Shown here one piece after another: positions 17,255 through 26,496 of a DNA stretch of 64,000 nt. Under the pieces are notes generated by a model. That model did no database searches. It had not been told where the DNA came from and saw nothing but the letters and a program-made list of their open reading frames with translations. Origin of the DNA: Comamonadaceae bacterium (GTDB taxonomy: Bacteria; Pseudomonadota; Gammaproteobacteria; Burkholderiales; Burkholderiaceae_C); contig JAIYCB010000035.1 in the NCBI GenBank assembly GCA_027488215.1, positions 50,174 to 114,173 of the forward strand, in the 5' to 3' direction. The stretch's first letter is position 1. Each line of letters begins with the position of its first letter. The translations under genes and the position numbers were made by a program.

Positions 17255-18133
17255 CTAGAGGCCAACCGCGGCCTGCTTGCGCCTGCGCTCAGACTGCAGC
17301 AAGCCCAGCCCAGCGGCCACCACCAGCGCAATGCCGCCCCAGGCCAGCGTGTTGGGCACATCGCCCCACATCCAGTAGCCCAGCACCAGCGCCACCAACA
17401 AGCCGCTGTAGCGGAATGGCCCAATCACGCTCATGTCGCCCAAACGCATGCTGAGTGTGAGCAAGTGATAACCCGCTGCCAAACAAAGCGAGGCGGCAAA
17501 CAGCAGCCCCATGTGCTGCGCGTTGATGGGTTTCCAGGGCTCGAACAAACTCCACACGCCCGACAGCAGCATCACCATGGTGGAGGTGGACAAAGTGATC
17601 AGCAGTGAAGGCACCTGCGCGGGCACCAGGCGGGTCATGAAATCTCGGCCCGCGTGCAACACCGCCGCAAACAAGCACAGCAAGGCATAGGCATTGAAGT
17701 CCCCCATGCGCGGCTGCACCACCAGCAAAACACCCGCAAAGCCCAGCACGATCAGTGACCAGCGGCCCAGCGTGACCCGCTCATGCAAAAAGAAAACCGC
17801 CATCAGGGTCAGAAACAGCGGACCCGCCAGGTTGATCGCCGTGGCGTTGCCCAAAGGGATGTGAAACACCGCCGTGAGGTAAGTGAAAGACGCCAGGCTG
17901 TCAAGCACTGCACGGACCGGCACCGAGCGCGTCAACGTGGTGCGCCAGTGCTGCAACTGGCCCATCCACCCAGCCAGGGCCAGCAACAACGCGGTGGTCA
18001 TCACGCCGCGCACAAAAATCAGCTGCGGTGTGGACAGGTCAGCGCTGACCCACTTGACCAGCGCGTCGTTGACCACAAAAAACACCATCGCCCCGGTCAT
18101 GGTGACGATGCCACGCCGGTTGTGCTGGCTCAT
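17255..18133 (-). CDS. EamA/DMT-family transporter
   Basis: The 292-aa inner-membrane protein has ten predicted helices in two EamA repeats; helix 1 is GIVTMTGAMVFFVVNDALVKW and the second repeat begins near YALLCLFAAVLHAGRDF. A basic C-terminal tail (SERRRKQ) is cytoplasmic. The family exports amino acids, nucleosides or other metabolites; the substrate is unknown. Its ATG overlaps the stop of the upstream alpha/beta hydrolase by four bases (ATGA), so the two are translationally coupled. Confidence 0.9.
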   Translation of the reverse strand: MSQHNRRGIVTMTGAMVFFVVNDALVKWVSADLSTPQLIFVRGVMTTALLLALAGWMGQLQHWRTTLTRSVPVRAVLDSLASFTYLTAVFHIPLGNATAINLAGPLFLTLMAVFFLHERVTLGRWSLIVLGFAGVLLVVQPRMGDFNAYALLCLFAAVLHAGRDFMTRLVPAQVPSLLITLSTSTMVMLLSGVWSLFEPWKPINAQHMGLLFAASLCLAAGYHLLTLSMRLGDMSVIGPFRYSGLLVALVLGYWMWGDVPNTLAWGGIALVVAAGLGLLQSERRRKQAAVGL

Positions 18134-19041
18134 GCCGTCAGCCCTTGCAGAAACGGCAAGGCCTTGGCCAGCAGCGCGTCAGGGGCTTCTTCGGCGATGT
18201 AGTGGCCACACGGCAAGGCCTCGCCGCTGACCTGGGTGGCCACTTTCTGCCATTCCTTGAGCGGATCAAAACAGCGCTGCACCACGCCTTGCGCGCCCCA
18301 CAGCACCTGCAGCGGCATCTGCAAGCGCCGACCTTGCGCGATGTCCTCCTGGTCGTGCACCAGGTCAATGCCCGCAGACGCCCGGTAGTCTTCGCACAGG
18401 CCGTGCGGAGCACCCGGCAAGGCCAGGCAGCGCTGGTACTCGGCCAAAGCGCGCGCGTCGAACGGTGCCAAGCCGGCGCTGCGATTGCCCATGACATCGG
18501 TCACGTAGGCTGCCGGGTTGGCCGCAATCAAGCGTTCGGGCAGGGGCTGTGGCTGGATCAAGAAAAACCAATGCCAATAGGCGCGGGCAAAGGCCTCGGT
18601 GGTCTGTTCGTACATGGCCAAGGTGGGCGCGATGTCGAGCAGGGCCATGCGGCTGACCGCTTGGCGGTAGTCCAGCGCCAGCCGGTGCGCAACGCGTGCG
18701 CCCCGGTCGTGCGCCAACACCGCAAAGCGCGCAAAACCCAGCTGCTGCATCAGGCGCACCTGGTCTTGCGCCATGCTGCGTTTGGCATAAGCGGCGTGGT
18801 CTGGTCCGCCTTCGGGCTTGGACGAGTCGCCATAACCCCGCAAATCCGCCGCCACCACCGTGAAATGCTGCGCCAGCGTTGGGGCCACCTTGTGCCAAAT
18901 GGCCAGGGTTTGGGGGTGGCCGTGCAGCAAGAGCAAACCGGGGCCCTGGCCACCCACCATGGCCGAAATCGAGATGCCGGGGCTGACCTCCAGCAAGTGG
19001 TGGGCAAAACCGGGAAACAAAGGCAAGGCGGGGTGGTTCAT
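18130..19041 (-). CDS. Alpha/beta hydrolase with a haloacetate (fluoroacetate) dehalogenase active site
   Basis: This is a 303-aa cytoplasmic hydrolase. The nucleophile elbow reads HDRGAR, giving Asp112 with Arg113 and Arg116; Asp136 follows in LLDIAPT, His157-Trp158 in YWHWFF, and the catalytic histidine in CGHYIAEEAP. This set matches the known residues of fluoroacetate dehalogenase at almost the same numbering. The family splits carbon-halogen bonds of 2-haloacids by an Asp-ester mechanism; some relatives act on other substrates. The start is ATG 19041. It is coupled to the EamA gene downstream. Confidence 0.85.
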   Translation of the reverse strand: MNHPALPLFPGFAHHLLEVSPGISISAMVGGQGPGLLLLHGHPQTLAIWHKVAPTLAQHFTVVAADLRGYGDSSKPEGGPDHAAYAKRSMAQDQVRLMQQLGFARFAVLAHDRGARVAHRLALDYRQAVSRMALLDIAPTLAMYEQTTEAFARAYWHWFFLIQPQPLPERLIAANPAAYVTDVMGNRSAGLAPFDARALAEYQRCLALPGAPHGLCEDYRASAGIDLVHDQEDIAQGRRLQMPLQVLWGAQGVVQRCFDPLKEWQKVATQVSGEALPCGHYIAEEAPDALLAKALPFLQGLTA

Positions 19042-19179
19042 GGGCGGTGTTTTTTCCGAAAGACCATTATTGCCCTGCAAAGCCCTGTCGCCTGTGACCT
19101 GGGAGACCCGCGTGGGAAGCAAGCGGGTGAGGGCGAGCGCTTAAACTCCCCGCTTTGATCCCAACACAAGGAAGACCCC

Positions 19180-19893
19180 ATGGGTGCGCAATGGAAAGCC
19201 AAAGGCAAAGCACAAGCCGCAGACGCCAGAGGCAAATTGTTTGGCCGCTTGGCCAAGGACATCATGATCGCAGCGCGCAACGGCGCGGACCCGGCCACCA
19301 ATGCCCGCTTGCGCCTGGTGGTGGAGCAAGCCCGCAAGGTCTCCATGCCCAAGGACACGCTGGAGCGCGCCATCAAGAAAGGCGCGGGCCTGCTGGGCGA
19401 TGCAGTCAGCTTTGAGCGCGTGATTTACGAAGGCTTTGCCCCGCACCAAGTGCCGGTGATGATCGAGGTGCTGACCGACAACGTCAACCGCAGCGCTTCT
19501 GAAATGCGCGTGCTGTTTCGCAAGGGCCAGCAAGGCACCTCGGGCTCGGTGTCGTGGGACTTTGACCATGTGGGTTTCATCGAGGCCGAACCTGCCCAAG
19601 CCGGTGCCGACCCCGAGCTGGCCGCCATCGAAGCCGGTGCACAAGACTTTGAGCCCGCCGACGAAGACGGCGTGACGGTATTCATCACCGAAGCCACCGA
19701 CCTGGACCTGGTCAGCCGCGCTTTGCCCACCCACGGCTTCACCGTGGTGTCGGCCAAGTTGGGCTATAAACCCAAAAACCCGGTGGACCCCGCCAACCTG
19801 AGCGCCGAACAACTCGAAGAAGTCGAAGCCTTTTTGGGCGCCATCGACAACAACGACGATGTGCAAAACGTGTTTGTGGGGCTGGCGGGTTGA
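19180..19893 (+). CDS. YebC/PmpR-family protein, MGAQWK-type paralogue
   Basis: The 237-aa protein shows the YebC fold signatures [74 protein letters not shown] and GSVSWDF. The usual YebC start MAGHSKWANIKHRK is replaced by [19 protein letters not shown], as in the second copy found in many proteobacteria (E. coli has YebC and YeeN). YebC proteins act as DNA-binding regulators and, by recent work, in relieving ribosome stalling. AAGGAA lies about six bases before the ATG. Confidence 0.92.
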   Translation: MGAQWKAKGKAQAADARGKLFGRLAKDIMIAARNGADPATNARLRLVVEQARKVSMPKDTLERAIKKGAGLLGDAVSFERVIYEGFAPHQVPVMIEVLTDNVNRSASEMRVLFRKGQQGTSGSVSWDFDHVGFIEAEPAQAGADPELAAIEAGAQDFEPADEDGVTVFITEATDLDLVSRALPTHGFTVVSAKLGYKPKNPVDPANLSAEQLEEVEAFLGAIDNNDDVQNVFVGLAG

Positions 19894-19919
19894 AGCCTTT
19901 GAACTTGTCAGGAGTCAAC

Positions 19920-20900
19920 ATGTTTTCATCCCTGAGTTTTCGCCGTCTGGGCCTGGCCGCATCGGTCTTGGCCGTGCTGGCCACCAGCAGCGCCAGCGCC
20001 CTGGCCCAAAGCTGGCCACAGCGCCCCATCAAAGTGGTCATTCCCTTCCCGCCCGGCGGGCCCACTGACCTGGTCATGCGCTCTGCCTCCGAAAAAATTG
20101 CGGCCAACCTCAAGCAACCCATCGTGATCGAGAGCCAGCCCGGCGCAGGTGGCAACATCGGCGCAGCCAACGTGGCGCGTGCCACACCCGATGGCTACAC
20201 CTTTTTGTTCGCGACCGACACGCTGCTCACCGTCAATCCGCATGTCTACAAATCCATGCCCTTCAAGCTCGACGACTTGAAGCCCATCAGCGTGTTGTCA
20301 TCGTTCAGCCAAACCTTGGTGTGCAACCCTTCGCTGGGTGTCAAAACGGTATCCGAGCTGATTGCCAAATCCAAAACCATGCCCTTGAGCTATGCCTCGG
20401 GCGGCGCGGGTGTGCCAGGGCATTTGTCCACCGAGTTGCTGCTGAGCATGACCGGCATGCAGATGACGCACATCCCCTACAAAGGCCCCGCCCCCGCCAT
20501 GCAAGACGTGCTGGCCAACCAGGTGCCTTGCGGTCTGCTGGCTGGGCCCACGGTGCTGCCGCATGTGCGCTCGGGCAAGTTGACGGCACTGGCGGTGTCG
20601 GGCCAGGCGCGCTCACCCTCTTTGCCCGAAGTGCCCACCATTGAAGAAGCAGGGGTGAAAGGCTACGAGGCCGACTTCAGTCTGATTTTGATGGCGCCCA
20701 AACAAGTGCCCGATGACATCGTGGCCAAATTCCGCCAAGCGGTGGTCGACGCGTTGCGCACCCCAGAGGTGACCGAGCGGCTCAAGGCCTCCGATCAGAT
20801 CGTGATCGGCAGCACGCCGGAGCAAGCAGCCGCCAAAGTGGCCAAAGACTTCGCCAAGTGGGGCGCGGTATCGCGCAAGATTGGTCTGAGTCTGGACTGA
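19920..20900 (+). CDS. Bug/TctC-family tripartite tricarboxylate transporter receptor (second copy)
   Basis: This is a 326-aa periplasmic binding protein with a signal peptide (RRLGLAASVLAVLATSSASALAQS). The Bug motifs WPQRPIKVVIPFPPGGPTDLVMR, IVIESQPGAGGNIGAANVARATPDGYT and MQMTHIPYKGPAPAMQDVLANQ are clear. The track uses a TTG at 19890, but ATG 19920 with AGGAG five bases upstream is the evident start. It differs strongly from the Bug protein at 4205, so it is not a recent copy. No transporter membrane genes are adjacent. A good terminator hairpin follows at 20969. Confidence 0.92.
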   Translation: MFSSLSFRRLGLAASVLAVLATSSASALAQSWPQRPIKVVIPFPPGGPTDLVMRSASEKIAANLKQPIVIESQPGAGGNIGAANVARATPDGYTFLFATDTLLTVNPHVYKSMPFKLDDLKPISVLSSFSQTLVCNPSLGVKTVSELIAKSKTMPLSYASGGAGVPGHLSTELLLSMTGMQMTHIPYKGPAPAMQDVLANQVPCGLLAGPTVLPHVRSGKLTALAVSGQARSPSLPEVPTIEEAGVKGYEADFSLILMAPKQVPDDIVAKFRQAVVDALRTPEVTERLKASDQIVIGSTPEQAAAKVAKDFAKWGAVSRKIGLSLD

Positions 20901-20968
20901 AGCTGGCCGGGGCACAGCCCTGGCGGAATGCGTCTTGAGACCACGTGCGCCCGCGCACTGAAAACCAC

Positions 20969-21000
20969 AGCCCACCCGATTAAGGTGGGCTGTTGTCATT
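20969..21000 (+). terminator. Rho-independent terminator after the second Bug gene
   Basis: AGCCCACC and GGTGGGCT form an 8-bp stem with a 7-base loop, followed by a T-rich run (GTTGTCATTTT). It separates the Bug gene from the CBS-domain gene. Confidence 0.7.
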
Positions 21001-21016
21001 TTCAGGAGCGCTTTTC

Positions 21017-21520
21017 ATGACCCTGTCCGAACTTTGCCAGCGCGACATCCTCACCTTGAGCGCCGAGGCTTCGGTGCAAAAAGCCGCCGAGTTGATGCGC
21101 ACGCAACATGTAGGCGCACTGGCCCTGACCGACCCGGAAGACCCTGTGCGCGTGGTGGGGGTGGTGACCGACCGCGATCTGGTCGTCAATCTGTTGGCAC
21201 AAGGCCGCACCCCTGACGAGCAAGCGGTGGGTGCCTACAGCAGCGTGCACTTGGTGCGGGTGCCTGGCTCGGCCACGGTGCACGAAGCCATTCAGGCCAT
21301 GCACCACCACGGCGTGCGCCGGGTGTTGGTGACCGAGCCCGATGGCCGCTTGATGGGCTTGCTGTCGCTGGATGATTTGCTGACCACCCTGGCCGATGAC
21401 CTGAGCGGACTGTCTGAAGCTTTGCGTTTCGGTGTTGACATGGAAAGCGCGCGCACCTCGCCGATTTTTCGGCCCGACGAGCTGCCCACGCAGCTGTACC
21501 TTGCGCAACACGAGCCTTGA
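21017..21520 (+). CDS. CBS-domain-pair protein
   Basis: The 167-aa protein is almost only two CBS motifs: LCQRDILTLSAEASVQKAAELMRTQHVGALAL...VVTDRDLVVNLLA and YSSVHLVRVPGSATVHEAIQAMHHHGVRRVLVT...GLLSLDDLLTTLA. CBS pairs bind adenosine nucleotides and act as energy or ligand sensors. The start is ATG 21017 with AGGAG about eight bases upstream; the track's TTG at 20993 lies in the terminator. With no fused effector domain, the partner is unknown. Confidence 0.9.
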   Translation: MTLSELCQRDILTLSAEASVQKAAELMRTQHVGALALTDPEDPVRVVGVVTDRDLVVNLLAQGRTPDEQAVGAYSSVHLVRVPGSATVHEAIQAMHHHGVRRVLVTEPDGRLMGLLSLDDLLTTLADDLSGLSEALRFGVDMESARTSPIFRPDELPTQLYLAQHEP

Positions 21521-21567
21521 GGCACGGCCACGTCCAAGCCAGCCCGTAATAAGTCAGTTCATCGGTC

Positions 21568-22635
21568 TCAGCGTCGCCGCTTTTGCACCGCCTGCGCCAG
21601 CGCATCGAGTACCGGCACAGTTTGCACAAAACTGATGCAGGCGTCGGTGATGGACACGCCGTGAGCGAGCGGCTGGCCTTGTTTCAGGTCTTGCCGGCCT
21701 TCGTTCAAGTGGCTTTCGATCATCAGGCCCATGATGCGGCGGTCCCCGCCCGCCACTTGCGCGGCCACGTCGTGCGCCACCTCGATCTGCTTGGCGTGTT
21801 GTTTGCTGCTGTTGGCGTGCGACACGTCCACCATGACTTGCGGTGCAATGCCTGAAGCTTCCAGCGCCTTGCAGGCGGCATCGACATCGGCGGCCGAGTA
21901 GTTGGGCGCTTTGCCGCCACGCAGGATGATGTGCACGTCCTGGTTGCCGCGGGTTTCGAAAATCGCCGCCTGGCCCATCTTCGTCATGCCCATGAAGGCG
22001 TGCGGCGCCTTGGCCGCCACCACCGCGTCGGCGGCCACTTTGACCCCGCCGTCGGTGCCGTTTTTGAAGCCCACCGGGCACGACAGGCCACTGGCCAACT
22101 GGCGATGGCTTTGGCTCTCGGTCGTGCGTGCCCCGATCGCGCCCCAAGTGACCAGATCGCTGATGTACTGCGGGCTGAGCAAGTCCAGAAACTCGGTGGC
22201 CACGGGCAGGCCGACATCGAGGATGTCCAGCAACAATTGGCGCGCCATCTCCAGGCCCTGGTTCATGGCAAAGCTGCCGTCCAGGTGCGGGTCGTTGATG
22301 TAGCCCTTCCAGCCCACCGTGGTGCGGGGCTTCTCAAAATAAACGCGCATCACGATTTGCAAATCCTGCGCATGCTTGTCGGCCTCGGCCTTGAGCAGCT
22401 TGGCGTAGGCGATGGCCTGGTCGTGGTCGTGGATGGAGCAAGGCCCGACCACGATGACCAAACGGTCGTCCTGGCCCTGTAGCACATTCGAGATGTCATG
22501 CCGCGAACGCTCCACCAGCGCCAGGTGGGCAGGCGATGCGGGCCAACGCTCTTCCAGCAATGCCGGGGTCATGAGCGGGCGCACCGAAGCAATGCGGGTG
22601 TCGTCGATGCGGGTTTTGTCTTGGGTGGAGAGCAT
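21568..22635 (-). CDS. aroG: 3-deoxy-7-phosphoheptulonate (DAHP) synthase, AroG/AroF/AroH type
   Basis: This is the first enzyme of the shikimate pathway, joining phosphoenolpyruvate and erythrose 4-phosphate. The 355-aa protein is a class I-alpha enzyme: VVGPCSIHDHDQAIAYAKLL, MRVYFEKPRTTVGWKGYINDPHLDGS, GARTTESQSHRQLASGLSCPVGFKNGT and VMVDVSHANSSKQ are all present. Which feedback inhibitor it senses cannot be decided by eye. The start is ATG 22635; the track's upstream extension is not family-like. It is divergent from the DUF3237 gene with only 41 bases between. Confidence 0.95.
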   Translation of the reverse strand: MLSTQDKTRIDDTRIASVRPLMTPALLEERWPASPAHLALVERSRHDISNVLQGQDDRLVIVVGPCSIHDHDQAIAYAKLLKAEADKHAQDLQIVMRVYFEKPRTTVGWKGYINDPHLDGSFAMNQGLEMARQLLLDILDVGLPVATEFLDLLSPQYISDLVTWGAIGARTTESQSHRQLASGLSCPVGFKNGTDGGVKVAADAVVAAKAPHAFMGMTKMGQAAIFETRGNQDVHIILRGGKAPNYSAADVDAACKALEASGIAPQVMVDVSHANSSKQHAKQIEVAHDVAAQVAGGDRRIMGLMIESHLNEGRQDLKQGQPLAHGVSITDACISFVQTVPVLDALAQAVQKRRR

Positions 22636-22676
22636 GGGAGTGAGCTGATAATGAGCGCAAAGTGTAAAGGCAGCCC

Positions 22677-23150
22677 ATGACCGAAACCCTTCCCGCACCC
22701 CGACTCGAACACCTGTGCGACCTGGCCGTGACCATTGCAGCGCCGGTTGAGGTGGGCCACACGCCCGCCGGTTTGCGCCGCATGATCCCCATCACCGGTG
22801 GCACCGTGAAAGGTGCGCGCGTGAACGGCAAAGTGCTGGCCGGGGGTGCCGACTTTCAGTTGATCCTGGATGGCGGCACCCAAGCGCACCTCGATGCGCG
22901 CTATGTGATCGAGCTGGACGATGGCAGCCGGGTGTTTGTGCAAAACACCGCCTTGCGGGTGGCCTCGCTCGAGAACTCGCAGCGCATCATGAACGGCCAA
23001 CCGGTCAACCCGGACGAGGTTTACTTTCGCTGCCAACCCAAGCTCGAAGCCACGGCACCCCAGTGGGCCTGGCTGAGCGAAAGCCAGTTCATTGGCAGCG
23101 GGCGACGGGCGCCAGACGGGGTATTTTTGAGTTTTTACCGGGTGTGCTGA
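22677..23150 (+). CDS. DUF3237 domain-containing protein
   Basis: The 157-aa protein has the DUF3237 pattern PRLEHLCDLAVTIAAPVEVG, GLRRMIPITGGTVKG, GGADFQLILDGGTQAHLDARYVIELDDG and the C-terminal QWAWLSESQFIGSGRR. It is a beta-barrel family of unknown biochemical function. There is no signal peptide. A TGTAAA box lies eight bases before the ATG, so the transcript leader must be very short if that box is used. Confidence 0.9.
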   Translation: MTETLPAPRLEHLCDLAVTIAAPVEVGHTPAGLRRMIPITGGTVKGARVNGKVLAGGADFQLILDGGTQAHLDARYVIELDDGSRVFVQNTALRVASLENSQRIMNGQPVNPDEVYFRCQPKLEATAPQWAWLSESQFIGSGRRAPDGVFLSFYRVC

Positions 23151-23169
23151 AGCCTTGGGGCGGCCCTGA

Positions 23170-24408
23170 TCAGCCAAAACGCCCCGGCGAATAGGGCGTC
23201 GGGTCGACACAAGTCGGCTCGCCGTACACCATTTCGGCCAGCAAGCGGCCTGCCACCGGGCCCATGGTGAAGCCCTGGTGCGCGTGCCCAAAATTGAACC
23301 ACAACCCTGGGTGTCGCGGCGCCGGGCCCATCACCGGCAGCATGTCGGCAACGCAAGGGCGTGCGCCGAGCCAAGGCGACTCGGGCAGGGGCTGGCCCAG
23401 ATCGATCAATTCACGCGCCAGCGCTTCGGCCTTGGCCAATTGCACCGGCGTGGCTGGGGCATCGATGGGGGCAAACTCAGCTCCGGTGGTCAGGCGCAAG
23501 CCACGCTGCATGGGGGCCAGCACATAGCCGCGCTCGGCGTCGAGCATAGGTTGCCGCACTGGGGCGGGTGGTGTGTAGTGCTGGTGGTAACCGCGCTTGA
23601 GGAAGAGTGGAAATCGGTAACCCAACGTGCGGATGAAACCGTCGGACCAAGGCCCCAGGGCCAGCACCGCCTGCTGGGCGTGTACAGGGCCTTGGGTGGT
23701 CTGCACCGACCAGCCTGCGCCTTGCGCCTGCAAACTGGCCGCGTCGCCCTTCAGCAAACGGCCGCCACGCGCCACAAACAGGTCGGCATAGCGCTGCACC
23801 AAAGCGCCCGGGGCATTCACCGACCAAGTGTCCAGCCAATGCACGGCGCCCGCGAGTGGTCTGTGCAAAGCAGGCTCGGCCTGCGCCAGCTGGGCGCTGT
23901 TTTCTGCTTGGGAGCGCACACCAAAACGCGTAGCCAAATCTTCAGCCCGTTGGGCTGCTTTGTCGAAGGCTTCGGGGGTGCGAAAAACAAAGCGGAAACC
24001 TTCACGCGCCACCAAATCCTGCGCACCTGCCGCAGCGATGAACAAGTCATGCTCGCTGTTGGCGTAGGCAATCAGGCGACTGTAGGCTGCGGTGGCCACT
24101 GCATGACGCATGGGATGCGAATGGTGCAAGTAGCCCAGCAACGCTTTTCCCATTTGCCACACCCCCCGGGCGTGCCAATGCACTTGGGCACCGCGCCCCA
24201 AGGCCACGTCCAGCAAGAAGCCGGGCTCGCGGGGGAAAGGGTAGGGCTCGACCGCCTCGCGCTGAATCAGGCCCGCATTGCCCAAAGAGGTTTCCTGGCC
24301 TGGTGAGCCTCGGTCTACCAGCGTCACGTCAAAGCCGCGTTGCTGCAAATGCAAGGCAGTGCAGGTGCCCACCATGCCCGCGCCCAAAACAAGAATGGAT
24401 GAAGTCAT
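23170..24408 (-). CDS. FAD-dependent D-amino acid dehydrogenase-like oxidoreductase (DadA family)
   Basis: The 412-aa flavoprotein begins with the dinucleotide-binding fold ILVLGAGMVGTCTALHLQQRGFDVTLVDR followed by ETSLGNAG, a DadA-type DAO-family signature. The C-terminal ARPCVADMLPVMGPAPRHPGLWFNFGHAHQGFTMGP closes the FAD site. DadA-type enzymes oxidise D-amino acids to keto acids and pass electrons to the respiratory chain. No alanine racemase is next to it, so the exact substrate is open. The start is ATG 24408; no Shine-Dalgarno is clear. Confidence 0.88.
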   Translation of the reverse strand: MTSSILVLGAGMVGTCTALHLQQRGFDVTLVDRGSPGQETSLGNAGLIQREAVEPYPFPREPGFLLDVALGRGAQVHWHARGVWQMGKALLGYLHHSHPMRHAVATAAYSRLIAYANSEHDLFIAAAGAQDLVAREGFRFVFRTPEAFDKAAQRAEDLATRFGVRSQAENSAQLAQAEPALHRPLAGAVHWLDTWSVNAPGALVQRYADLFVARGGRLLKGDAASLQAQGAGWSVQTTQGPVHAQQAVLALGPWSDGFIRTLGYRFPLFLKRGYHQHYTPPAPVRQPMLDAERGYVLAPMQRGLRLTTGAEFAPIDAPATPVQLAKAEALARELIDLGQPLPESPWLGARPCVADMLPVMGPAPRHPGLWFNFGHAHQGFTMGPVAGRLLAEMVYGEPTCVDPTPYSPGRFG

Positions 24409-24479
24409 AAGCCGAGCATCATGCAACAGCACCCGGGGGCTCGTCTATCCCTTGCGATTTCGGTTTTTTCTCACTTGGT

Positions 24480-24485
24480 CACAAT
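24480..24485 (+). promoter_or_regulatory. Putative -10 box of the DUF502 gene (CACAAT-N7-ATG)
   Basis: CACAAT lies seven bases before ATG 24493, the same spacing as upstream of the genes at 32172 and 36942. A transcript from it would begin at or next to the ATG. No good -35 hexamer is visible at standard spacing. Confidence 0.4.
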
Positions 24486-24492
24486 GACAAGC

Positions 24493-25089
24493 ATGAAACG
24501 CCTCTACGCTTATTTTTTTCGGGGTCTGATCACCTTCTTGCCGGTAGGTCTGACCGTTTATGCGCTGTACTTGTTCGTCACCTGGGTCGAAGGCTCGGCG
24601 ATGCGCGTTTTGCGCCCTTTCACTGGGGATTTTTACCTGCCAGGTCTGGGCATTGTGCTGGGCACTGCCTTGATCTTGGTGCTGGGTTTCTTGGTGTCTC
24701 AGCCTTTCATGAAGCGGGCTTTGGGGTGGGTGGAATTGCCCTTCACCAATTTGCCACTGGTCAAAAGCATTTACTCTTCGCTGAAAAGTTTTGCCGACTA
24801 TTTCGCGCCCCACGAACGAGACGCGCAGCAAGTGGTGTTGCTGAAAAAGCCGGGCAGCGACTTGTCCATCATCGGTTTGGTCACGCGTCAGAGCTTGGCC
24901 GACTTGCCACTGGATGCGCAAACCCAACAACACGTGGCGGTTTACCTGCCCATGGGCTACATGATTGGCGGCTACACCGTATTTGTGCCCCACGACTGGG
25001 TGCAAGTGCTGGACATGTCGGTCGAAGAAGCCATGCGCTCGTCTCTGACGGCGTGGATGGGCAACCCGAAAAATCCGCCTGCGCCTTGA
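24493..25089 (+). CDS. DUF502 family membrane protein
   Basis: The 198-aa protein has two N-terminal transmembrane helices (AYFFRGLITFLPVGLTVYALYLF and LGIVLGTALILVLGFLVSQ) and a soluble C-terminal part with PLVKSIYSSLKSFADYF and GYMIGGYTVFVPHDWV, characteristic of DUF502. Function is unknown. ATG 24484 and ATG 24493 are both in frame; I prefer 24493 because the family starts with MKR-like residues and because a CACAAT box overlaps the earlier ATG. The longer start in the track is unlikely. Confidence 0.88.
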   Translation: MKRLYAYFFRGLITFLPVGLTVYALYLFVTWVEGSAMRVLRPFTGDFYLPGLGIVLGTALILVLGFLVSQPFMKRALGWVELPFTNLPLVKSIYSSLKSFADYFAPHERDAQQVVLLKKPGSDLSIIGLVTRQSLADLPLDAQTQQHVAVYLPMGYMIGGYTVFVPHDWVQVLDMSVEEAMRSSLTAWMGNPKNPPAP

Positions 25090-25142
25090 ACGGCAGGCTC
25101 AGCAGCACACTGAACTGTCCCCGATGGGATGGCTCGCCAAGT

Positions 25143-26348
25143 TCAGGTCTGCGCCGCCAAATACGCCACCGCTGCCGCCACGCCATCGGTGCCGAAAGGA
25201 ATTTTCTGCACCGTCATGGCCGCTTCGATGCCCGCCAATGCCCCCAGGATCATGGGCTCGTTCATGTCGCCCAGATGGCCAATGCGAAACACCCTTCCGG
25301 CCAAAGGCCCCAGACCACCGGCCATGGCCACCTGAAAGCGTTCGCGCGCTACCGTTCGCAGAGCTTCGGGATCAATGCCTTGCGCCACCTCGATGGCCGT
25401 GACCGAAGCCGAACGCGTCTCAGGTTGCCGCGCATGAAACCGCAGGGCCCCCGGCACCGCCCAGCGCTCGACTGCGGCATGCACCGCCCCCGCCAGGCGT
25501 TGGTGCCGCGCCCACACATTGGGCAATCCCTCGGCTTCGAGCAAAGCGATGGCCGTCTCCAGCCCGGCGATGTGAGCCAGCGGCGGCGTACCGCAAAATT
25601 TGGCCGACTGATTGCCGGTCTGTCTGCGTTGCCAGTCCCAATAAAAACGCGGATCGGCATGTTGAGCCGACCAGGCCATGGCTTTGGCGTTTACGGCCAC
25701 AAAGCCCAAACCCGGGGGCATCATCAGGCCCTTTTGCGAACTGCCCAAGGCCGCATCCACGCCCAGCGCGTCCATGTCAAAAGGGCTGGCGGCCAACGAC
25801 GCCACCACGTCCACGACATACAGGGCTGGGTGACCCACGGCATCGATGGCGCGCCTCACTGCCGCCAGATCGCTGGTGACACCACTGGCTGTGTCGGTGT
25901 GGACCACCATCACAGCACTGATGCGGTGGGCTTTGTCTTCGCGCAGGGCTTGCTCGATCGCGGCCACGTCAAAAGGATGGCCTTCCTGAAAAGGGGTGCG
26001 CTGCAAGGCGATGCCCAAGCCCTCGATCTGGATCGCCCACTGGTCCGAAAAATGGCCGGATCCAGCCAGCAGCAAGGTGTGGTTTGGAGAGGACAGGTTG
26101 GCCGCCGCAGACTCCCACATGCCATGCCCGTTACTGGCAAACAAAAACACATCAGAGCGAGGGCTTTGCAACAGGCGCTGCATGCCAATTTCACACTCAG
26201 AGATCATGGCCGCAACCCGAGGATCCGACAAATCGGTCATGGGCCGCTGCATGGCGTGCATGACCTCGTCGGGCACATGGGTCGGCCCCGGCGAATGCAC
26301 AAAGCGGATGCCGGGAATGCGCGGCGTAGACGGTGAAAAGCGGTTCAT
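25143..26348 (-). CDS. Class V aminotransferase, alanine-glyoxylate / serine-glyoxylate type
   Basis: The 401-aa PLP enzyme has HSPGPTHVPDEVMHAM at the N-terminus, LFASNGHGMWESAAANL for phosphate binding, VVHTDTASGVTSDL, YVVDVVASLAASPFDMDALGVDAALGSSQKGLMMPPGLG with the PLP lysine in SSQKG, and FRIGHLGDMNE near the end. These fit alanine-glyoxylate and serine-pyruvate aminotransferases. The start is ATG 26348 with AGGAG four to five bases upstream. It is divergent from the thioesterase gene, and a direct repeat lies in the shared gap. Exact substrates are unknown. Confidence 0.9.
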   Translation of the reverse strand: MNRFSPSTPRIPGIRFVHSPGPTHVPDEVMHAMQRPMTDLSDPRVAAMISECEIGMQRLLQSPRSDVFLFASNGHGMWESAAANLSSPNHTLLLAGSGHFSDQWAIQIEGLGIALQRTPFQEGHPFDVAAIEQALREDKAHRISAVMVVHTDTASGVTSDLAAVRRAIDAVGHPALYVVDVVASLAASPFDMDALGVDAALGSSQKGLMMPPGLGFVAVNAKAMAWSAQHADPRFYWDWQRRQTGNQSAKFCGTPPLAHIAGLETAIALLEAEGLPNVWARHQRLAGAVHAAVERWAVPGALRFHARQPETRSASVTAIEVAQGIDPEALRTVARERFQVAMAGGLGPLAGRVFRIGHLGDMNEPMILGALAGIEAAMTVQKIPFGTDGVAAAVAYLAAQT

Positions 26349-26496
26349 GCCTCTCCTGCGGTTGGTTGACACGGGTGTTTCAGTCTAGTGCAACAGTGCA
26401 GTGCAGACTGTGCCCTGCGCGATAGCACAACATGGCGACGGCTCGCCTGCGCGCAGGAACAGAAAAACACTTTCGCAGACGGCCACACCGCACTGG

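Noticed and set aside
24726-26336. 536-aa plus-strand ORF
   Set aside because: It runs out of frame through the DUF502 gene and antisense to the aminotransferase, with no motif of its own.
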